NCBI RefSeq assembly: GCF_016908515.1
Contig: NZ_JAFBEA010000010.1
Span: 62,001 to 126,000, forward strand
Direction of reading: 5' to 3'
Length of the DNA: 64,000 nucleotides
Source of the DNA: Virgibacillus halotolerans
Lineage (GTDB): Bacteria > Bacillota > Bacilli > Bacillales > Amphibacillaceae
Position numbers and translations under genes: made by a program. The notes beneath the pieces were generated by a model, which was not told the origin of the DNA, searched no databases, and was given only the letters and a program-made list of their open reading frames with translations. This document shows positions 50,191-60,441 of this stretch, piece after piece. Numbering within the stretch: the stretch's first letter is position 1; the number at the start of each line of letters is the position of its first letter.

Positions 50191-52167
50191 ATGCTAGATT
50201 TTAAGAAGAAGTCGAAACTGAGCAGTCATTTATGGATTATTTATGCTGTTACGATTGTCTTATTGGCTGCCATCTGGTATTTCCAATGGATGTTCGGCCT
50301 CGTGATGACAATTGTTTTGGCGGCTTCTTTTTATTATAGTTTACGAACGGAAAGAATGTTGCTGAAGGAAGCAGAAGTATATATATCAACCCTCTCCCAT
50401 CGGGTGAAAAAGGTGGGCGAAGAAGCACTACTAGAAATGCCTTTTGGAATCGTCTTATATAATGAGGATTATCATGTAGAGTGGACCAATTCATATATGA
50501 ACCAATTTGGGAATGACGATACGACAAATATTGGCAGTTCACTGAACCTATTTTCCGAAAAATTGATTCCCATGATAAAGGAAAACAAAAAGGAATTTTG
50601 GTTTGACTATGAGGAGAAGAAGTTTCAAACAGTCATAAAAAAGGAAGAGCGTTTGTTATATATATTTGACAGAACGGAACACTCGGAACTAGAAAAGCAA
50701 TATTATAATGAGCAAACGGTTATAGCTATCATCTTTTTAGATAATTATGAGGAAATTACGCAAACCATGGATGACGCAAACAAGAGTCAGTTGAACTCAC
50801 AGGTTACGTCGGCATTAAATGACTGGGCGAGTAAGCATGGGCTTTATTTGAAACGTACATCACAAGAGAGATTTGTGGCTGTTGGTACGAAGGAAATTTT
50901 GCAGGTGCTTGAAGAAGCTAAATTTAATATATTGGATGAGGTGCGCGGGTTAGATGGCGTACACAAGACACCTGTTACGCTAAGTATTGGCGTTGGGCTC
51001 GGCGATGTGGCATTACCTGCCCTTGGCGAATTAGCACAATCGAGTCTTGATTTAGCACTTGGGCGTGGTGGCGATCAGGTAGCAATTAAAGAAGAAGATG
51101 GCAAGGTTCGTTTTTATGGAGGTAAAACCAATCCAATGGAAAAACGTACACGGGTGAGAGCACGCGTTATTTCTCATGCATTAAGAGACCTTGTAAAGGC
51201 AAGTGATAATGTTATTATCATGGGACATAAATCCCCGGATATGGATGCCATTGGTTCTGCAATTGGGATTTTAAATATGGCTAAGTCGAATGGTGTAGAA
51301 GGACATATCGTATTCGACCCTAATGATGTGGATACCGGTGTTTATCGTCTGATAGAGGCGATAAAAGAGGAAGAAAATTTATGGCAGCACTTTACGGAGC
51401 CGGAAGAAGCAGAAGAAGTAATAACGGATCGAAGTCTTGTCGTCGTGGTGGACACACATAAACCTTCCATGGTTGCGAGTGAATCTATTTTAAATAAGGC
51501 GGAATATAAAGTTGTGATTGATCACCATCGCCGTGGTGAGGATTTTGTTGAAAATCCAACACTCGTTTATATGGAGCCATATGCTTCATCTACAGCGGAA
51601 TTAGTGACAGAGCTGTTGGAATACCAGCCAGGTGGTTTAAAACTGAAAATGCTTGAAGCGACTGCATTATTATCAGGTATTTTCGTGGATACAAAAAGCT
51701 TTACATTACGAACAGGATCGAGAACGTTTGATGCGGCATCCTATTTGCGCGCAAAAGGTGCAGATACGGTATTGGTGCAACAGTTTATGAAGGAAGATAT
51801 CGACCTCTATGTAAAACGCAGTAAGTTAATTGAGCGTGCCGAAATTTACCGAAATTCGATTGCGATATCAGCAGCAGAAACCGGGATTACGTATGGTCAA
51901 GTTTTAATTGCACAAGCGGCAGACACATTATTGTCAATGAATGGAATCAATGCATCTTTCGTTATTTCTGAACGTGAAGATGGTAGAATAGGTATAAGCG
52001 CACGGTCACTTGGAGATGTAAATGTCCAGGTGATTATGGAGAAAATGAATGGCGGTGGCCATTTAACAAATGCGGCCACTCAAATTGAAGATACAACCAT
52101 TGAAGACGCGCAGAATTTATTAAAAGATATTATAGATGAGTATTATGAGGGGAGCGAAACAGAATGA
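50191..52167 (+). CDS. gdpP: cyclic-di-AMP phosphodiesterase GdpP
   Basis: A 658-residue membrane-bound phosphodiesterase that degrades c-di-AMP and so influences osmotic and cell-wall balance; ppGpp is known to inhibit it. Two membrane helices are at the N-terminus, a degenerate PAS domain follows, then a degenerate GGDEF domain, and the DHH/DHHA1 catalytic part with [26 protein letters not shown] and [10 protein letters not shown]. The ATG at 50191 follows GAGGAG; the GTG at 50164 is upstream of that RBS. It overlaps rplI by 4 nt. Confidence 0.95.
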   Translation: MLDFKKKSKLSSHLWIIYAVTIVLLAAIWYFQWMFGLVMTIVLAASFYYSLRTERMLLKEAEVYISTLSHRVKKVGEEALLEMPFGIVLYNEDYHVEWTNSYMNQFGNDDTTNIGSSLNLFSEKLIPMIKENKKEFWFDYEEKKFQTVIKKEERLLYIFDRTEHSELEKQYYNEQTVIAIIFLDNYEEITQTMDDANKSQLNSQVTSALNDWASKHGLYLKRTSQERFVAVGTKEILQVLEEAKFNILDEVRGLDGVHKTPVTLSIGVGLGDVALPALGELAQSSLDLALGRGGDQVAIKEEDGKVRFYGGKTNPMEKRTRVRARVISHALRDLVKASDNVIIMGHKSPDMDAIGSAIGILNMAKSNGVEGHIVFDPNDVDTGVYRLIEAIKEEENLWQHFTEPEEAEEVITDRSLVVVVDTHKPSMVASESILNKAEYKVVIDHHRRGEDFVENPTLVYMEPYASSTAELVTELLEYQPGGLKLKMLEATALLSGIFVDTKSFTLRTGSRTFDAASYLRAKGADTVLVQQFMKEDIDLYVKRSKLIERAEIYRNSIAISAAETGITYGQVLIAQAADTLLSMNGINASFVISEREDGRIGISARSLGDVNVQVIMEKMNGGGHLTNAATQIEDTTIEDAQNLLKDIIDEYYEGSETE

Positions 52168-52610
52168 AAGTAATTTTCTTAAAAGACGTGAAGGGTAAAG
52201 GCAATAAAGGCGATGTGAAAAATGTATCTGATGGTTACGCTCGTAATTATTTATTAAAAAATAAAATTGCAGAAGAAGCGACACCGGGAAACATGAAAGC
52301 TTTGGAAGCACAAAAACGAAAAAGTGAGCAATTGGAACAAAAGGAAAAAGAAGAAGCAATGGATCTAAAGGATACACTGGCAGATCTAACAGTCGAAATA
52401 AAAGCAAAATCTGGTGAAGCCGGTCGTTTGTTTGGATCTATTACAAGCAAACAAATTGCGGAAACACTGCAAAAGGAATATGGCTATAAAATCGATAAAC
52501 GTAAAATCGAACTTGATCAACCACTTCGTGCACTGGGCTATACAACGATTCCGGTTAAACTGCATCCGGAGGTTTCTGGCTCAATAAAAGTACACGTATC
52601 AGAGAAATAA
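52164..52610 (+). CDS. rplI: 50S ribosomal protein L9
   Basis: A 148-residue protein with the L9 N-terminal signature ([29 protein letters not shown]), a long helix, and a C-terminal domain ([14 protein letters not shown]). The start ATGA overlaps the gdpP stop, and GGGGAGC lies upstream. A terminator follows. Confidence 0.97.
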   Translation: MKVIFLKDVKGKGNKGDVKNVSDGYARNYLLKNKIAEEATPGNMKALEAQKRKSEQLEQKEKEEAMDLKDTLADLTVEIKAKSGEAGRLFGSITSKQIAETLQKEYGYKIDKRKIELDQPLRALGYTTIPVKLHPEVSGSIKVHVSEK

Positions 52611-52633
52611 TTCCGATTATTTAAATGGAATGA

Positions 52634-52669
52634 ATAAGCAGGCTCCCTTTCGGGGTGGGTCTGCTTTTA
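52634..52669 (+). terminator. intrinsic terminator after rplI
   Basis: AAGCAG..CCC and GGG..CTGCTT form an interrupted stem around a TTTCG loop, followed by TTTT. Confidence 0.75.
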
Positions 52670-52685
52670 CGCTGATAAGAAAGTA

Positions 52686-52773
52686 GAAAGCGAAACTGCA
52701 TTCAGTGGGAGTCTTACTGCCAGCCAAACAGCGATGAAATTTAAAGACATAAGTGTAACGAAGGCTTTCTAAT
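52686..52773. repeat. family 3 repeat, first module inverted
   Basis: 52686-52732 read on the minus strand matches the modules at 35233 and 37417 (TTTGGC.GGCAGTAA, CCCACTGAATGCAGTTTC). It is followed on the plus strand by a short second module (GACATAAGTGTAACGAAGG, CTTTCTAATC). Confidence 0.65.
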
Positions 52774-52809
52774 CAGAAAATAAATCTCTCAAATAAGGGG
52801 GAGAAGTGA

Positions 52810-54171
52810 ATGAGTGAAACGTGGAATGATCGGACACCTCCACATAACATAGAAGCGGAGCAATCCGTTATTGGTGCGATATTTCTCGAACCCGCGGCTT
52901 TCTCAACTGCATCGGAAGTATTGGTTCCGGAGGACTTTTATCGTGCGGGTCACCAACGTATTTTTGCAGCGATGATGAAGCTTGCGGATAAAGGGGAACC
53001 CATAGATGTTGTTACCGTAACAACCCATTTAAAAAATGCTAAACAAATTGATGAGGTTGGCGGTGTATCCTACCTTTCAGAAATTGCTGGAAGTGTACCA
53101 ACTGCAGCCAATATTGAATATTATAGTAAAATTGTAGAAGAAAAAGCATTACTTCGTCGCTTAATACGAACAGCAACAGACATTGTTTCATCCGGATTTG
53201 AAAAAGAAGACGAAGTGGAAGATGTTTTAAATGATGCTGAAAAAAATATACTGGAAGTTTCCGGACGTCAAAACTCCGGGGCATTTAAAGCGATTAAAGA
53301 TGTACTTATCGATGTCTATGATAACATTGAGCAACTACACCATGCGGAAGCTGATGTAACAGGTATTCCATCCGGGTTTCGCGACTTGGATCGTTTGACC
53401 TCCGGCTTTCAGCGCAATGATTTAATCATTATCGCTGCACGTCCTTCGGTAGGTAAAACAGCTTTTGCCTTGAATGTGGCGCAAAGCGTTGCGGTGAACA
53501 CCGATGAGAAGGTGGCGATTTTTAGTTTGGAGATGGGTGCAGATCAGCTTGTATCCCGTATGCTTTGTGCGGAAGGTAATATTGATGCACAAAGATTGCG
53601 GAATGGTCAGCTACAGGCAGACGACTGGGGTAAATTAACAATGGCAATGGGGAGTCTTTCCAATGCTGGAATTTTTATTGATGATTCTCCCGGTATTCGC
53701 GTTAGCGAAATCCGCTCAAAGTGTCGACGCTTGAAACAGGAACATGGGTTGGGTATGATTTTAATTGATTACTTGCAATTGATCCAGGGAAGCGTTAATT
53801 CCAAGGAAAACCGACAACAGGAAGTATCGGAAATTTCCAGATCATTAAAAGGTCTGGCCCGTGAATTAAATGTACCATTGATCGCTTTGTCACAGCTTTC
53901 ACGTGGTGTCGAATCACGCCAAGACAAGCGTCCAATGATGTCTGACCTTCGTGAATCCGGAAGTATTGAGCAGGATGCAGATATTGTAGGATTCTTGTAC
54001 AGGGATGATTACTATGATACTGAATCAGAGAAACAAAATATCATAGAAATTATTATTTCCAAACAACGTAATGGTCCGGTAGGTAATGTCGAGTTGGCGT
54101 TTGTGAAGGAATATAATAAATTTGTTGATTTAGATCACCGCTATTCAGACAGCGACATTCCACCAGCATAA
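52810..54171 (+). CDS. dnaC: replicative DNA helicase
   Basis: A 453-residue DnaB-family hexameric helicase (named DnaC in Bacillus). The N-terminal domain begins TPPHNIEAEQSVIGAIFLEP. Walker A ARPSVGKTAF, SLEMGADQLVSRML, LIDYLQLI and the C-terminal KQRNGPVG motif are intact. No intein is present. It follows rplI after a repeat. In Bacillus subtilis, purA lies between dnaC and walR; it is not present here. Confidence 0.97.
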   Translation: MSETWNDRTPPHNIEAEQSVIGAIFLEPAAFSTASEVLVPEDFYRAGHQRIFAAMMKLADKGEPIDVVTVTTHLKNAKQIDEVGGVSYLSEIAGSVPTAANIEYYSKIVEEKALLRRLIRTATDIVSSGFEKEDEVEDVLNDAEKNILEVSGRQNSGAFKAIKDVLIDVYDNIEQLHHAEADVTGIPSGFRDLDRLTSGFQRNDLIIIAARPSVGKTAFALNVAQSVAVNTDEKVAIFSLEMGADQLVSRMLCAEGNIDAQRLRNGQLQADDWGKLTMAMGSLSNAGIFIDDSPGIRVSEIRSKCRRLKQEHGLGMILIDYLQLIQGSVNSKENRQQEVSEISRSLKGLARELNVPLIALSQLSRGVESRQDKRPMMSDLRESGSIEQDADIVGFLYRDDYYDTESEKQNIIEIIISKQRNGPVGNVELAFVKEYNKFVDLDHRYSDSDIPPA

Positions 54172-54188
54172 ACAGTAGATGATGAATA

Positions 54189-54223
54189 GAAAGGCAGCCA
54201 TTTGTTGAAAAGGCTGCTTTTTT
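54189..54223 (+). terminator. intrinsic terminator after dnaC
   Basis: GGCAGCC and GGCTGC form the stem, with a 12-nt loop and a run of seven T. Confidence 0.85.
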
Positions 54224-54261
54224 TGAAAGATAAAGTATAAACGAATGGTGCGCTAATACCT

Positions 54262-54390
54262 ACCGCTCCAGAAATATACTACGCTTTCCGTGGGCTTGAG
54301 CTCAGCCTCCTCGTAAAAGAAAAGCGCTTTTACTGCGGGGTCTTCGCACTACGCTTTTCCCACAGGAGTCTACGTATATTTCTTTCACTC
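54262..54390 (+). repeat. modular hairpin repeat (family 2, AT-armed copy)
   Basis: Outer arms AGAAATATAC (54270-54279) and GTATATTTCT (54374-54383) are perfect. Inside are CGCTTTCCGTGGGC, CAGCCTCCTCG, the self-complementary AAAAGCGCTTTT, CTGCGGGGTCTTCG and CCCACAGGAGTC. The arms differ wholly from those at 6828/6925 but still pair. 54391-54514 holds nothing I recognise. Confidence 0.85.
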
Positions 54391-54514
54391 TGATGATAGT
54401 TGGTTCTTGGCAGTTATTTATCCTTGCATGATTAAAAAGGTAAACAAGAGAAAAATCGCTGTCTTTTTTAGATAAGGAAGGTTACCTTCGATTATCATGG
54501 ATGGTCGCGGAAAT

Positions 54515-54588
54515 CGACTACCTGGAGCGAACATCTTACTTGATGGGGGGATCCATAGGAAGCAAGTGGTCTTCTTGGCCTTTTCTAA
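54515..54588 (+). repeat. family 4 intergenic repeat, copy 2
   Basis: It begins CGACTACCTGGAGCGAACATC and ends CTTCTTGGCC, matching the minus strand of 11540-11610. It lies between a family 2 element and the walR promoter region. A possible walR promoter (AAGACA at 54618, TAAAAT at 54641, 17-nt spacer) follows but is weak. Confidence 0.7.
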
Positions 54589-54728
54589 TGAGGAAATATA
54601 AAGAAACAGGGGAAATAAAGACATTTTACCCAAAGTACGATAAAATAGAAACAGAGTATGTGATATTTTGCCGTTCGTACCAATATAGCGAATGCATGTT
54701 TTTAATAGTAAAAAAGGATGTGGCGTAA

Positions 54729-55430
54729 ATGAGTCAAAAGATCTTAGTTGTAGACGACGAAGAGCCAATTGCAGATATATTAAAATTCAACTTAGAAAAA
54801 GAAGGATATGAAGTTATTTGTACGTATGATGGTGATTCAGCGATTGAACTGGCTGATAGTGAAAACCCGGATTTAATTTTATTGGATATTATGCTGCCGA
54901 ACAAAGATGGCAATGAGGTTTGTCGGGAAGTAAGAAAGACCCACACGATGCCGATCATTATGCTTACGGCAAAGGATACGGAAATTGATAAAGTGCTGGG
55001 ACTGGAACTTGGTGCAGATGATTATGTAACAAAGCCTTTTAGTAACCGCGAATTAATCGCGCGTGTAAAAGCGAATTTGCGCCGCAAAAGTGAACCAGAT
55101 GATACGGTAAAAGCGAAGAAGGATATTGTGATCGGCAGTCTTATTATTCATCCTGATGCTTATGTTGTTTCAAGGGATGGTGTACAGATTGAACTCACCC
55201 ACCGTGAATTTGAGCTATTACATTATTTAGCACGTCATATCGGCCAAGTTATGACACGTGAGCATTTACTGGAGACCGTCTGGGGTTACGACTATTTTGG
55301 TGATGTACGTACCGTTGATGTAACGGTGAGAAGACTTCGTGAAAAAATTGAGGAGAGTCCAAGTAATCCAGTGTGGATTGTAACCCGTCGCGGTGTTGGA
55401 TATTATTTACGTAACCCTGAGCAGGAGTAG
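54729..55430 (+). CDS. walR: response regulator WalR
   Basis: A 233-residue OmpR-type regulator of cell-wall metabolism, essential in Bacillus. The phosphoacceptor Asp53 lies in [11 protein letters not shown], and Lys102-type switch residue is in [10 protein letters not shown]. The C-terminal winged helix reads [15 protein letters not shown] and [23 protein letters not shown] precedes the start. It leads the walRKHIJ cluster, five bases before walK. Confidence 0.98.
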   Translation: MSQKILVVDDEEPIADILKFNLEKEGYEVICTYDGDSAIELADSENPDLILLDIMLPNKDGNEVCREVRKTHTMPIIMLTAKDTEIDKVLGLELGADDYVTKPFSNRELIARVKANLRRKSEPDDTVKAKKDIVIGSLIIHPDAYVVSRDGVQIELTHREFELLHYLARHIGQVMTREHLLETVWGYDYFGDVRTVDVTVRRLREKIEESPSNPVWIVTRRGVGYYLRNPEQE

Positions 55431-55435
55431 TTGTC

Positions 55436-57262
55436 ATGAATAAAGTTGGTTTTTTTCGTTCGATTCAATTAAAGTTTATTATTATTTATATTCTTTTGTT
55501 GCTGCTTGCTATGCAGATTATTGGTTCCTTTTTTACCAGAGAACTGGAAAAGGAAATGCTCGATAATATGGAGGAGTCTGTAAACCAAAGTGTGGATTTG
55601 CTGACCTATAATCTAGAGCAGGCGTTTAATAAAGAACGCAGTGAGGATGGGGACGAGCCAACACTTCAAGAGGAAATCCAGGAAATTGTAAATGGCGTTT
55701 CTGATTTAACCAAATTACAGGTGATTGACAATCAAAGCCGGGTACTTGGATCAAATGAGCTCAAACAGGATGATATTGGCAAGAAGACAACAGAAGAACT
55801 TGTACAAAAGGCACTCTTTCTGGATTCACCACAACGTGATATTGCCTTGGATCCGGAGACACAGAATAGGGTTTTAGTAAAAGCGGTTCCTGTCTTTGAT
55901 GATGAAAAAGTTGTTGTCGGGGTTATTTATTTAAAAGCATCATTGAATGGTGTTTATCAGCAACTTGAAAATATAAATAATATCTTTTTAAAAGGCTCGA
56001 TTCTAGCGATTGCAGTTTCCGCATTTATTGGCATTTTAGTTGCACGAACAATAACAAAGCCAATTATGGAAATGAGAAGACAGGCGCAGACCATGGCTAA
56101 AGGAGATTTTACCCAGAAGGTTAATGTATACGGGAAAGATGAAATTGGTCAATTGGCTGAAACATTTAATGATCTAAATGGCAGGCTAAAGCATTCCTAT
56201 GCAACCATAGAAGAAGAACGCTGGAAGCTAAGCTCCGTCCTGTCCAACATGTCAGACGGTGTGATTGCAACAGATAGTACTGGATCCGTAACATTAATGA
56301 ACGAAGCGGCTGGAAGGCTAATTGGTCATAATCCCGATGAAATCGTTGGGAAATTCCTGCTTGACGTGTTGCAATTAGAGGAGAAATTGGTTGATATTAC
56401 TGAATTACAGGATAATGGCTCCATGATTATTGATTTGAGTGATAGTGAGCAGGACTTTTTAATTCAGGCCAACTTTTCAACTATTTCAGATGATGAAAAC
56501 AATATCACAGGATTTATAACCGTGCTAAGTGATGTGACGGAACAGGAGAAGGTGGAACAGGAACGGCGTGACTTTGTATCCAATGTGTCTCATGAGTTAA
56601 GAACGCCATTAACAACGATGCGTAGCTATATTGAAGCATTGACTGATGGTGCATGGGAAGATAAGGAAATTGCCCCTAAGTTTTTGGGGGTAGCACAAAA
56701 TGAAACAGAGCGCATGATCCGCATGGTGAATGACCTGTTGCAGCTTTCAAAAATGGACTCAAAAGAACTATTAATTCAAAGGGAACGAACAGAGTTTACG
56801 AGTTTCTTCCATCATATTATTGATCGATTTGAAATGAATATTCCGGAACATATTACTTTCCAACGGGAAATACCTAAGGGAAATTATACGGTGTGGCTTG
56901 ATAAAGATAAAATGACACAGGTACTGGATAATATTATTTCCAATGCGATTAAGTATTCTCCTGAGGGTGGTAAGATTCGATTAAAAGTAGAAGCAAAAAG
57001 GTACCAGCTCCTAGTCAGCGTTCAGGATGAGGGCTTAGGCATTGCTTTTGATAAACTTGAAAAAATATTTGAACGCTTTTACAGAGCGGATAAAGCGCGA
57101 ACTAGAAATCTTGGTGGCACAGGCTTAGGTTTAGCAATAACCAAAGAGTTAGTGGAAGCCCATCACGGAAAAATCTGGGCGAATAGCAAAGAAGGTAAAG
57201 GAACGACAATTTCCTTTACACTTCCGCTTATGAACCAAAAGCGGAAGGGGGATCTTTCATGA
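55436..57262 (+). CDS. walK: sensor histidine kinase WalK
   Basis: A 608-residue kinase that phosphorylates WalR. Two membrane helices (about 12-34 and 184-204) flank an extracellular PAS-like domain, then HAMP (TITKPIMEM..), a cytosolic PAS domain (about 265-370), and the kinase core with His386 in SNVSHELRTPLTTMRSYIE, DNIISNAIKYSPEGG, DEGLGIA and GGTGLGLAI. It senses lipid II or wall state in relatives. It overlaps walH by 4 nt. Confidence 0.97.
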   Translation: MNKVGFFRSIQLKFIIIYILLLLLAMQIIGSFFTRELEKEMLDNMEESVNQSVDLLTYNLEQAFNKERSEDGDEPTLQEEIQEIVNGVSDLTKLQVIDNQSRVLGSNELKQDDIGKKTTEELVQKALFLDSPQRDIALDPETQNRVLVKAVPVFDDEKVVVGVIYLKASLNGVYQQLENINNIFLKGSILAIAVSAFIGILVARTITKPIMEMRRQAQTMAKGDFTQKVNVYGKDEIGQLAETFNDLNGRLKHSYATIEEERWKLSSVLSNMSDGVIATDSTGSVTLMNEAAGRLIGHNPDEIVGKFLLDVLQLEEKLVDITELQDNGSMIIDLSDSEQDFLIQANFSTISDDENNITGFITVLSDVTEQEKVEQERRDFVSNVSHELRTPLTTMRSYIEALTDGAWEDKEIAPKFLGVAQNETERMIRMVNDLLQLSKMDSKELLIQRERTEFTSFFHHIIDRFEMNIPEHITFQREIPKGNYTVWLDKDKMTQVLDNIISNAIKYSPEGGKIRLKVEAKRYQLLVSVQDEGLGIAFDKLEKIFERFYRADKARTRNLGGTGLGLAITKELVEAHHGKIWANSKEGKGTTISFTLPLMNQKRKGDLS

Positions 57263-58569
57263 AGCTGGAAACGACAAAGTCCTTTATGTTAATTGTTTTA
57301 ATCGGGGTAAGTCTTTTACTCACTTACGGCTTGTGGAGCTACCAACCCAATTATGAGACGCTGAATGATCCACAGCTGTTGAATGAGGTGGATATAGGCG
57401 GCAAAGTAGAAGCGAAAAAGGATCTCATTACACCAAGTAAAATGATTTTCCATGCGAAAGACCATTATTACGGCTTCTCAGATCCGAAGAAGCAACAACA
57501 GTTTTTTAAAGATATGCAGTCTTGGACGATGTATAATTTGGATATCAGTGCCGCAGATGGTCGAGCAGCCAAAACGTATGAGGTTGAGGTTGTTTTCCCC
57601 GGTGCTATTCCGATGGAACTGCTGAACAAGATATTTACTCTCAATGATGATGAAATCGAATTGCCATCCTGGTCGTTTCAACGGATGTATTATACGTTTG
57701 ATTCGGATAAAGCAGCACTTAAAGTCCAATTTTTATCTGAAAATGGTAAGCAACAAGCGACTGCAGTTATTAATGATCCTAATCACTATGACCAATTATG
57801 GACAATGGTATTCGCTCCGGGAGACTTGAGTGAGTATACGTTATTTAATAAAGATATCTATCTTCCTAAGGATAGGATCTATTTAAATAAGTGGTCGTTG
57901 ACATTAGATCGTATTGAGCCACAGGATTTTGTCAATGCCCTATTTGCAAATCCATCTATTGTAACCAGACCGAGTGGTGGATCTGGTGGCAGTAGTGATA
58001 CCTATTATACGGATACACAAAGGCAAATGAAGGTGTTTCGGGATCAGCGCATGGAATTCATTAGTCCTTATACATCGGAAAATGATCAGATGGATCCACT
58101 GAGTTTATTAGAGAACAGTGTAAAGAGCATCAATGATCATAAAGGTTGGACGGAGGATTATTATCTGTTGGATATTAAAGCGAATGCAGGTAAAAACGCG
58201 ATTCGATATCAGATGTACACTGATGGTTATCCTGTTTACAGCGGCTCTAATTTATCACTCATTGAGCAGGAATGGCGGGATCAGGTCCTGACAAAATATG
58301 AGCGCCCACTATTTAAAATGAGTGATCCCATCAACAGTGATCAAATTGAATTGCCATCCAGCGAGGAAGTTGTTTCTTATTTGGAAAACAACGGTACTTA
58401 TCAAATGGAAAGCATTCAGGATATTCAAATAGGATATAAACTTAATTATATGGACGATGATAGCTATACCCCATATGTAACACTTGAACCGGCATGGTAC
58501 ATGAACTATAATGGCAGCTGGATTGAGATCAAATTTGAAGATCCAACACAACAAAAAGGGGGAGATTGA
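57259..58569 (+). CDS. walH: WalRK two-component regulatory protein WalH (YycH)
   Basis: A 436-residue protein with one N-terminal membrane anchor (SFMLIVLIGVSLLLTYGLW) and a large external part ending in a YycH-like domain (W.MNYNGSWIEI). In Bacillus WalH and WalI form a membrane complex with WalK and hold it in check. It overlaps walK and is followed by walI, so all are translated as one operon. Confidence 0.93.
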   Translation: MKLETTKSFMLIVLIGVSLLLTYGLWSYQPNYETLNDPQLLNEVDIGGKVEAKKDLITPSKMIFHAKDHYYGFSDPKKQQQFFKDMQSWTMYNLDISAADGRAAKTYEVEVVFPGAIPMELLNKIFTLNDDEIELPSWSFQRMYYTFDSDKAALKVQFLSENGKQQATAVINDPNHYDQLWTMVFAPGDLSEYTLFNKDIYLPKDRIYLNKWSLTLDRIEPQDFVNALFANPSIVTRPSGGSGGSSDTYYTDTQRQMKVFRDQRMEFISPYTSENDQMDPLSLLENSVKSINDHKGWTEDYYLLDIKANAGKNAIRYQMYTDGYPVYSGSNLSLIEQEWRDQVLTKYERPLFKMSDPINSDQIELPSSEEVVSYLENNGTYQMESIQDIQIGYKLNYMDDDSYTPYVTLEPAWYMNYNGSWIEIKFEDPTQQKGGD

Positions 58570-58571
58570 GG

Positions 58572-59513
58572 ATGCAATGGAGTCAAATTAAGACCTTATT
58601 TATCCTCTGTTTCCTCGTACTTAATATATTTCTATCCATCCAATTTATCAGCAAACAGAAGGAAGCAGATATCGGTGAATTGGATAATGAGGAAATCCCG
58701 TTTGAAGATCGACTGGAATCCGAAAGAATTAAGGTTAAAGATATTGAAACAGATGTAAAAGAAGCATCTTATATAAAGGCATCACAAAAAGACTTTACAA
58801 CAACAGAACAGAAAGCGTTAGCCAAATTAAAAGATCAGGATGCAAAGGTGATCAGTAATAACTTTATTATTTCGAAGTTTGATGACCCAGTATCCCTGCC
58901 TTCCCAATTGAAGAAAGATGATTTGGATCGTTTTATGAAGGACCACACGCTTTTCCCAGACGACTTTGCATATTGGGGATCGAATAAAGAAATGAATGTG
59001 CTGATCTTTTTCCAGGAACAAAAAGGTTTTCCGGTTTACTTTAACCAGCACGGTTTATTACTTGTGTATTTAAATGATAAAAATGAAGCTGTTTTTTATA
59101 CACAAACGATGCTTGATGATCCGGAACCCCAGGGTGAAAAGAAAACGTTGAATAAACCAAAGCAGGCAGTTGAAACGCTATATAAAAGAAACCATTTATA
59201 TCCAGGTGATGAAGTAACCGGTGTTGAAATTGGGTATTATACCCGGATTCTATCTGAAGGTTTACAAGTTTTTGCGCCCACATGGAAAGTATCTGTTAAA
59301 GAAGAAAAAGATGACCACGTGCGGGTCTATTTTGTAAATGCGATTGAAGGCCTTGTGTTGGATAGTGAAGATATTGAGTTCTTAGAAACGGCGATAGAAG
59401 ACAATACCCGTAAAGTTCGAGTGTTGGATGGTGATAGTAAGATGAAAGAAACCATCTTGTCACATCTAAAGCAAATGACAGATGAAGATAGTAATCGGAG
59501 TGAAGAAAAATGA
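58572..59513 (+). CDS. walI: WalRK two-component regulatory protein WalI (YycI)
   Basis: A 313-residue protein with one N-terminal membrane segment ([20 protein letters not shown]) and an external YycFG-regulatory domain ([16 protein letters not shown] and [26 protein letters not shown]). It is the partner of WalH in WalK control. ATG at 58572 is preferred because AAAGGGGGAG lies at good spacing; a TTG at 58566 is an alternative. It overlaps walJ by 4 nt. Confidence 0.93.
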   Translation: MQWSQIKTLFILCFLVLNIFLSIQFISKQKEADIGELDNEEIPFEDRLESERIKVKDIETDVKEASYIKASQKDFTTTEQKALAKLKDQDAKVISNNFIISKFDDPVSLPSQLKKDDLDRFMKDHTLFPDDFAYWGSNKEMNVLIFFQEQKGFPVYFNQHGLLLVYLNDKNEAVFYTQTMLDDPEPQGEKKTLNKPKQAVETLYKRNHLYPGDEVTGVEIGYYTRILSEGLQVFAPTWKVSVKEEKDDHVRVYFVNAIEGLVLDSEDIEFLETAIEDNTRKVRVLDGDSKMKETILSHLKQMTDEDSNRSEEK

Positions 59514-60295
59514 CGTTACGTTTTAGTGTGTTAGCATCCGGCAGTACAGGAAATGCTTTTTATATAGAGTCAGAGAAGGAAAGAATATTAGTGGATGCAG
59601 GTTTAAGTGGTAAGCAAATGGATCGATTATTCAATGAGGTTCATGTGGATCCATCTAAGCTGACAGGTATACTGGTGACCCATGAGCATTCAGATCATAT
59701 TAAAGGGCTAGGAATTATTGCCCGCAAATATAACTTGCCAATTTATGCGAATGAAAAGACATGGATGGCAATGGAAAAATCGATTGGTAAGCTATCATTA
59801 GATCAGAAGTTCCATTTTGGTATGGAAGAAGTGAAGACATTTCAAGATATGGACATCGAATCGTTTGGTGTATCCCATGATGCCGCAGAGCCGATGTTTT
59901 ATACGTTTCGTCATGATGGTAAGAAAGTGGCGATTGTCACAGACCTTGGCTATGTATCAGAACGAATTAAAAAGACAGTAGAAGATGCTGATGCATATAT
60001 ATTTGAAGCAAACCATGATGTGGACATGCTGCGAATGGGACGATACCCTTGGAATGTAAAGCGTCGAATATTAGGAGATTCCGGACACGTATCCAACGAA
60101 GATAGTGGTTTGGCACTGGCTGACATTATTAGTAATCGTACGAAGCGGATTTATTTAGCGCATTTAAGTCTAGATAATAATATGAAAGATCTTGCCCGCA
60201 TGTCTGTGGAAAGTGTGCTACAAGAAAGAGGAATTACAATTGATTTAATGGATACCGATCCAACCAATCCCACACCACTATATGAAGTAATATAA
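59510..60295 (+). CDS. walJ: metallo-beta-lactamase fold hydrolase WalJ (YycJ)
   Basis: A 261-residue cytosolic metallohydrolase. The metal-binding motif THEHSDH is intact, and further ligands are seen in [13 protein letters not shown] and LAHLSLDNN. In Bacillus and Staphylococcus relatives it is linked to cell-division/replication coordination and DNA 5'-exonuclease activity. Last gene of the wal operon before a terminator. Confidence 0.93.
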   Translation: MTLRFSVLASGSTGNAFYIESEKERILVDAGLSGKQMDRLFNEVHVDPSKLTGILVTHEHSDHIKGLGIIARKYNLPIYANEKTWMAMEKSIGKLSLDQKFHFGMEEVKTFQDMDIESFGVSHDAAEPMFYTFRHDGKKVAIVTDLGYVSERIKKTVEDADAYIFEANHDVDMLRMGRYPWNVKRRILGDSGHVSNEDSGLALADIISNRTKRIYLAHLSLDNNMKDLARMSVESVLQERGITIDLMDTDPTNPTPLYEVI

Positions 60296-60343
60296 AACGC
60301 TCCGACCACCTGCAGGATGAAAACAGGTGCTAGCAGCGTTTAT
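60296..60343 (+). terminator. probable terminator after walJ
   Basis: AACGCT pairs with AGCGTT and, inside, ACCTG with CAGGT; TTTAT follows. The stem is interrupted, so strength is uncertain. Confidence 0.65.
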
Positions 60344-60441
60344 ACTGATTTATTGAAAAATCGGTAACTGATCCTGTTTAATTTTTACGTTGGAAGGAAT
60401 ACTATATGAAAACAATATATATGGGATAAGGGGTTAGATAA

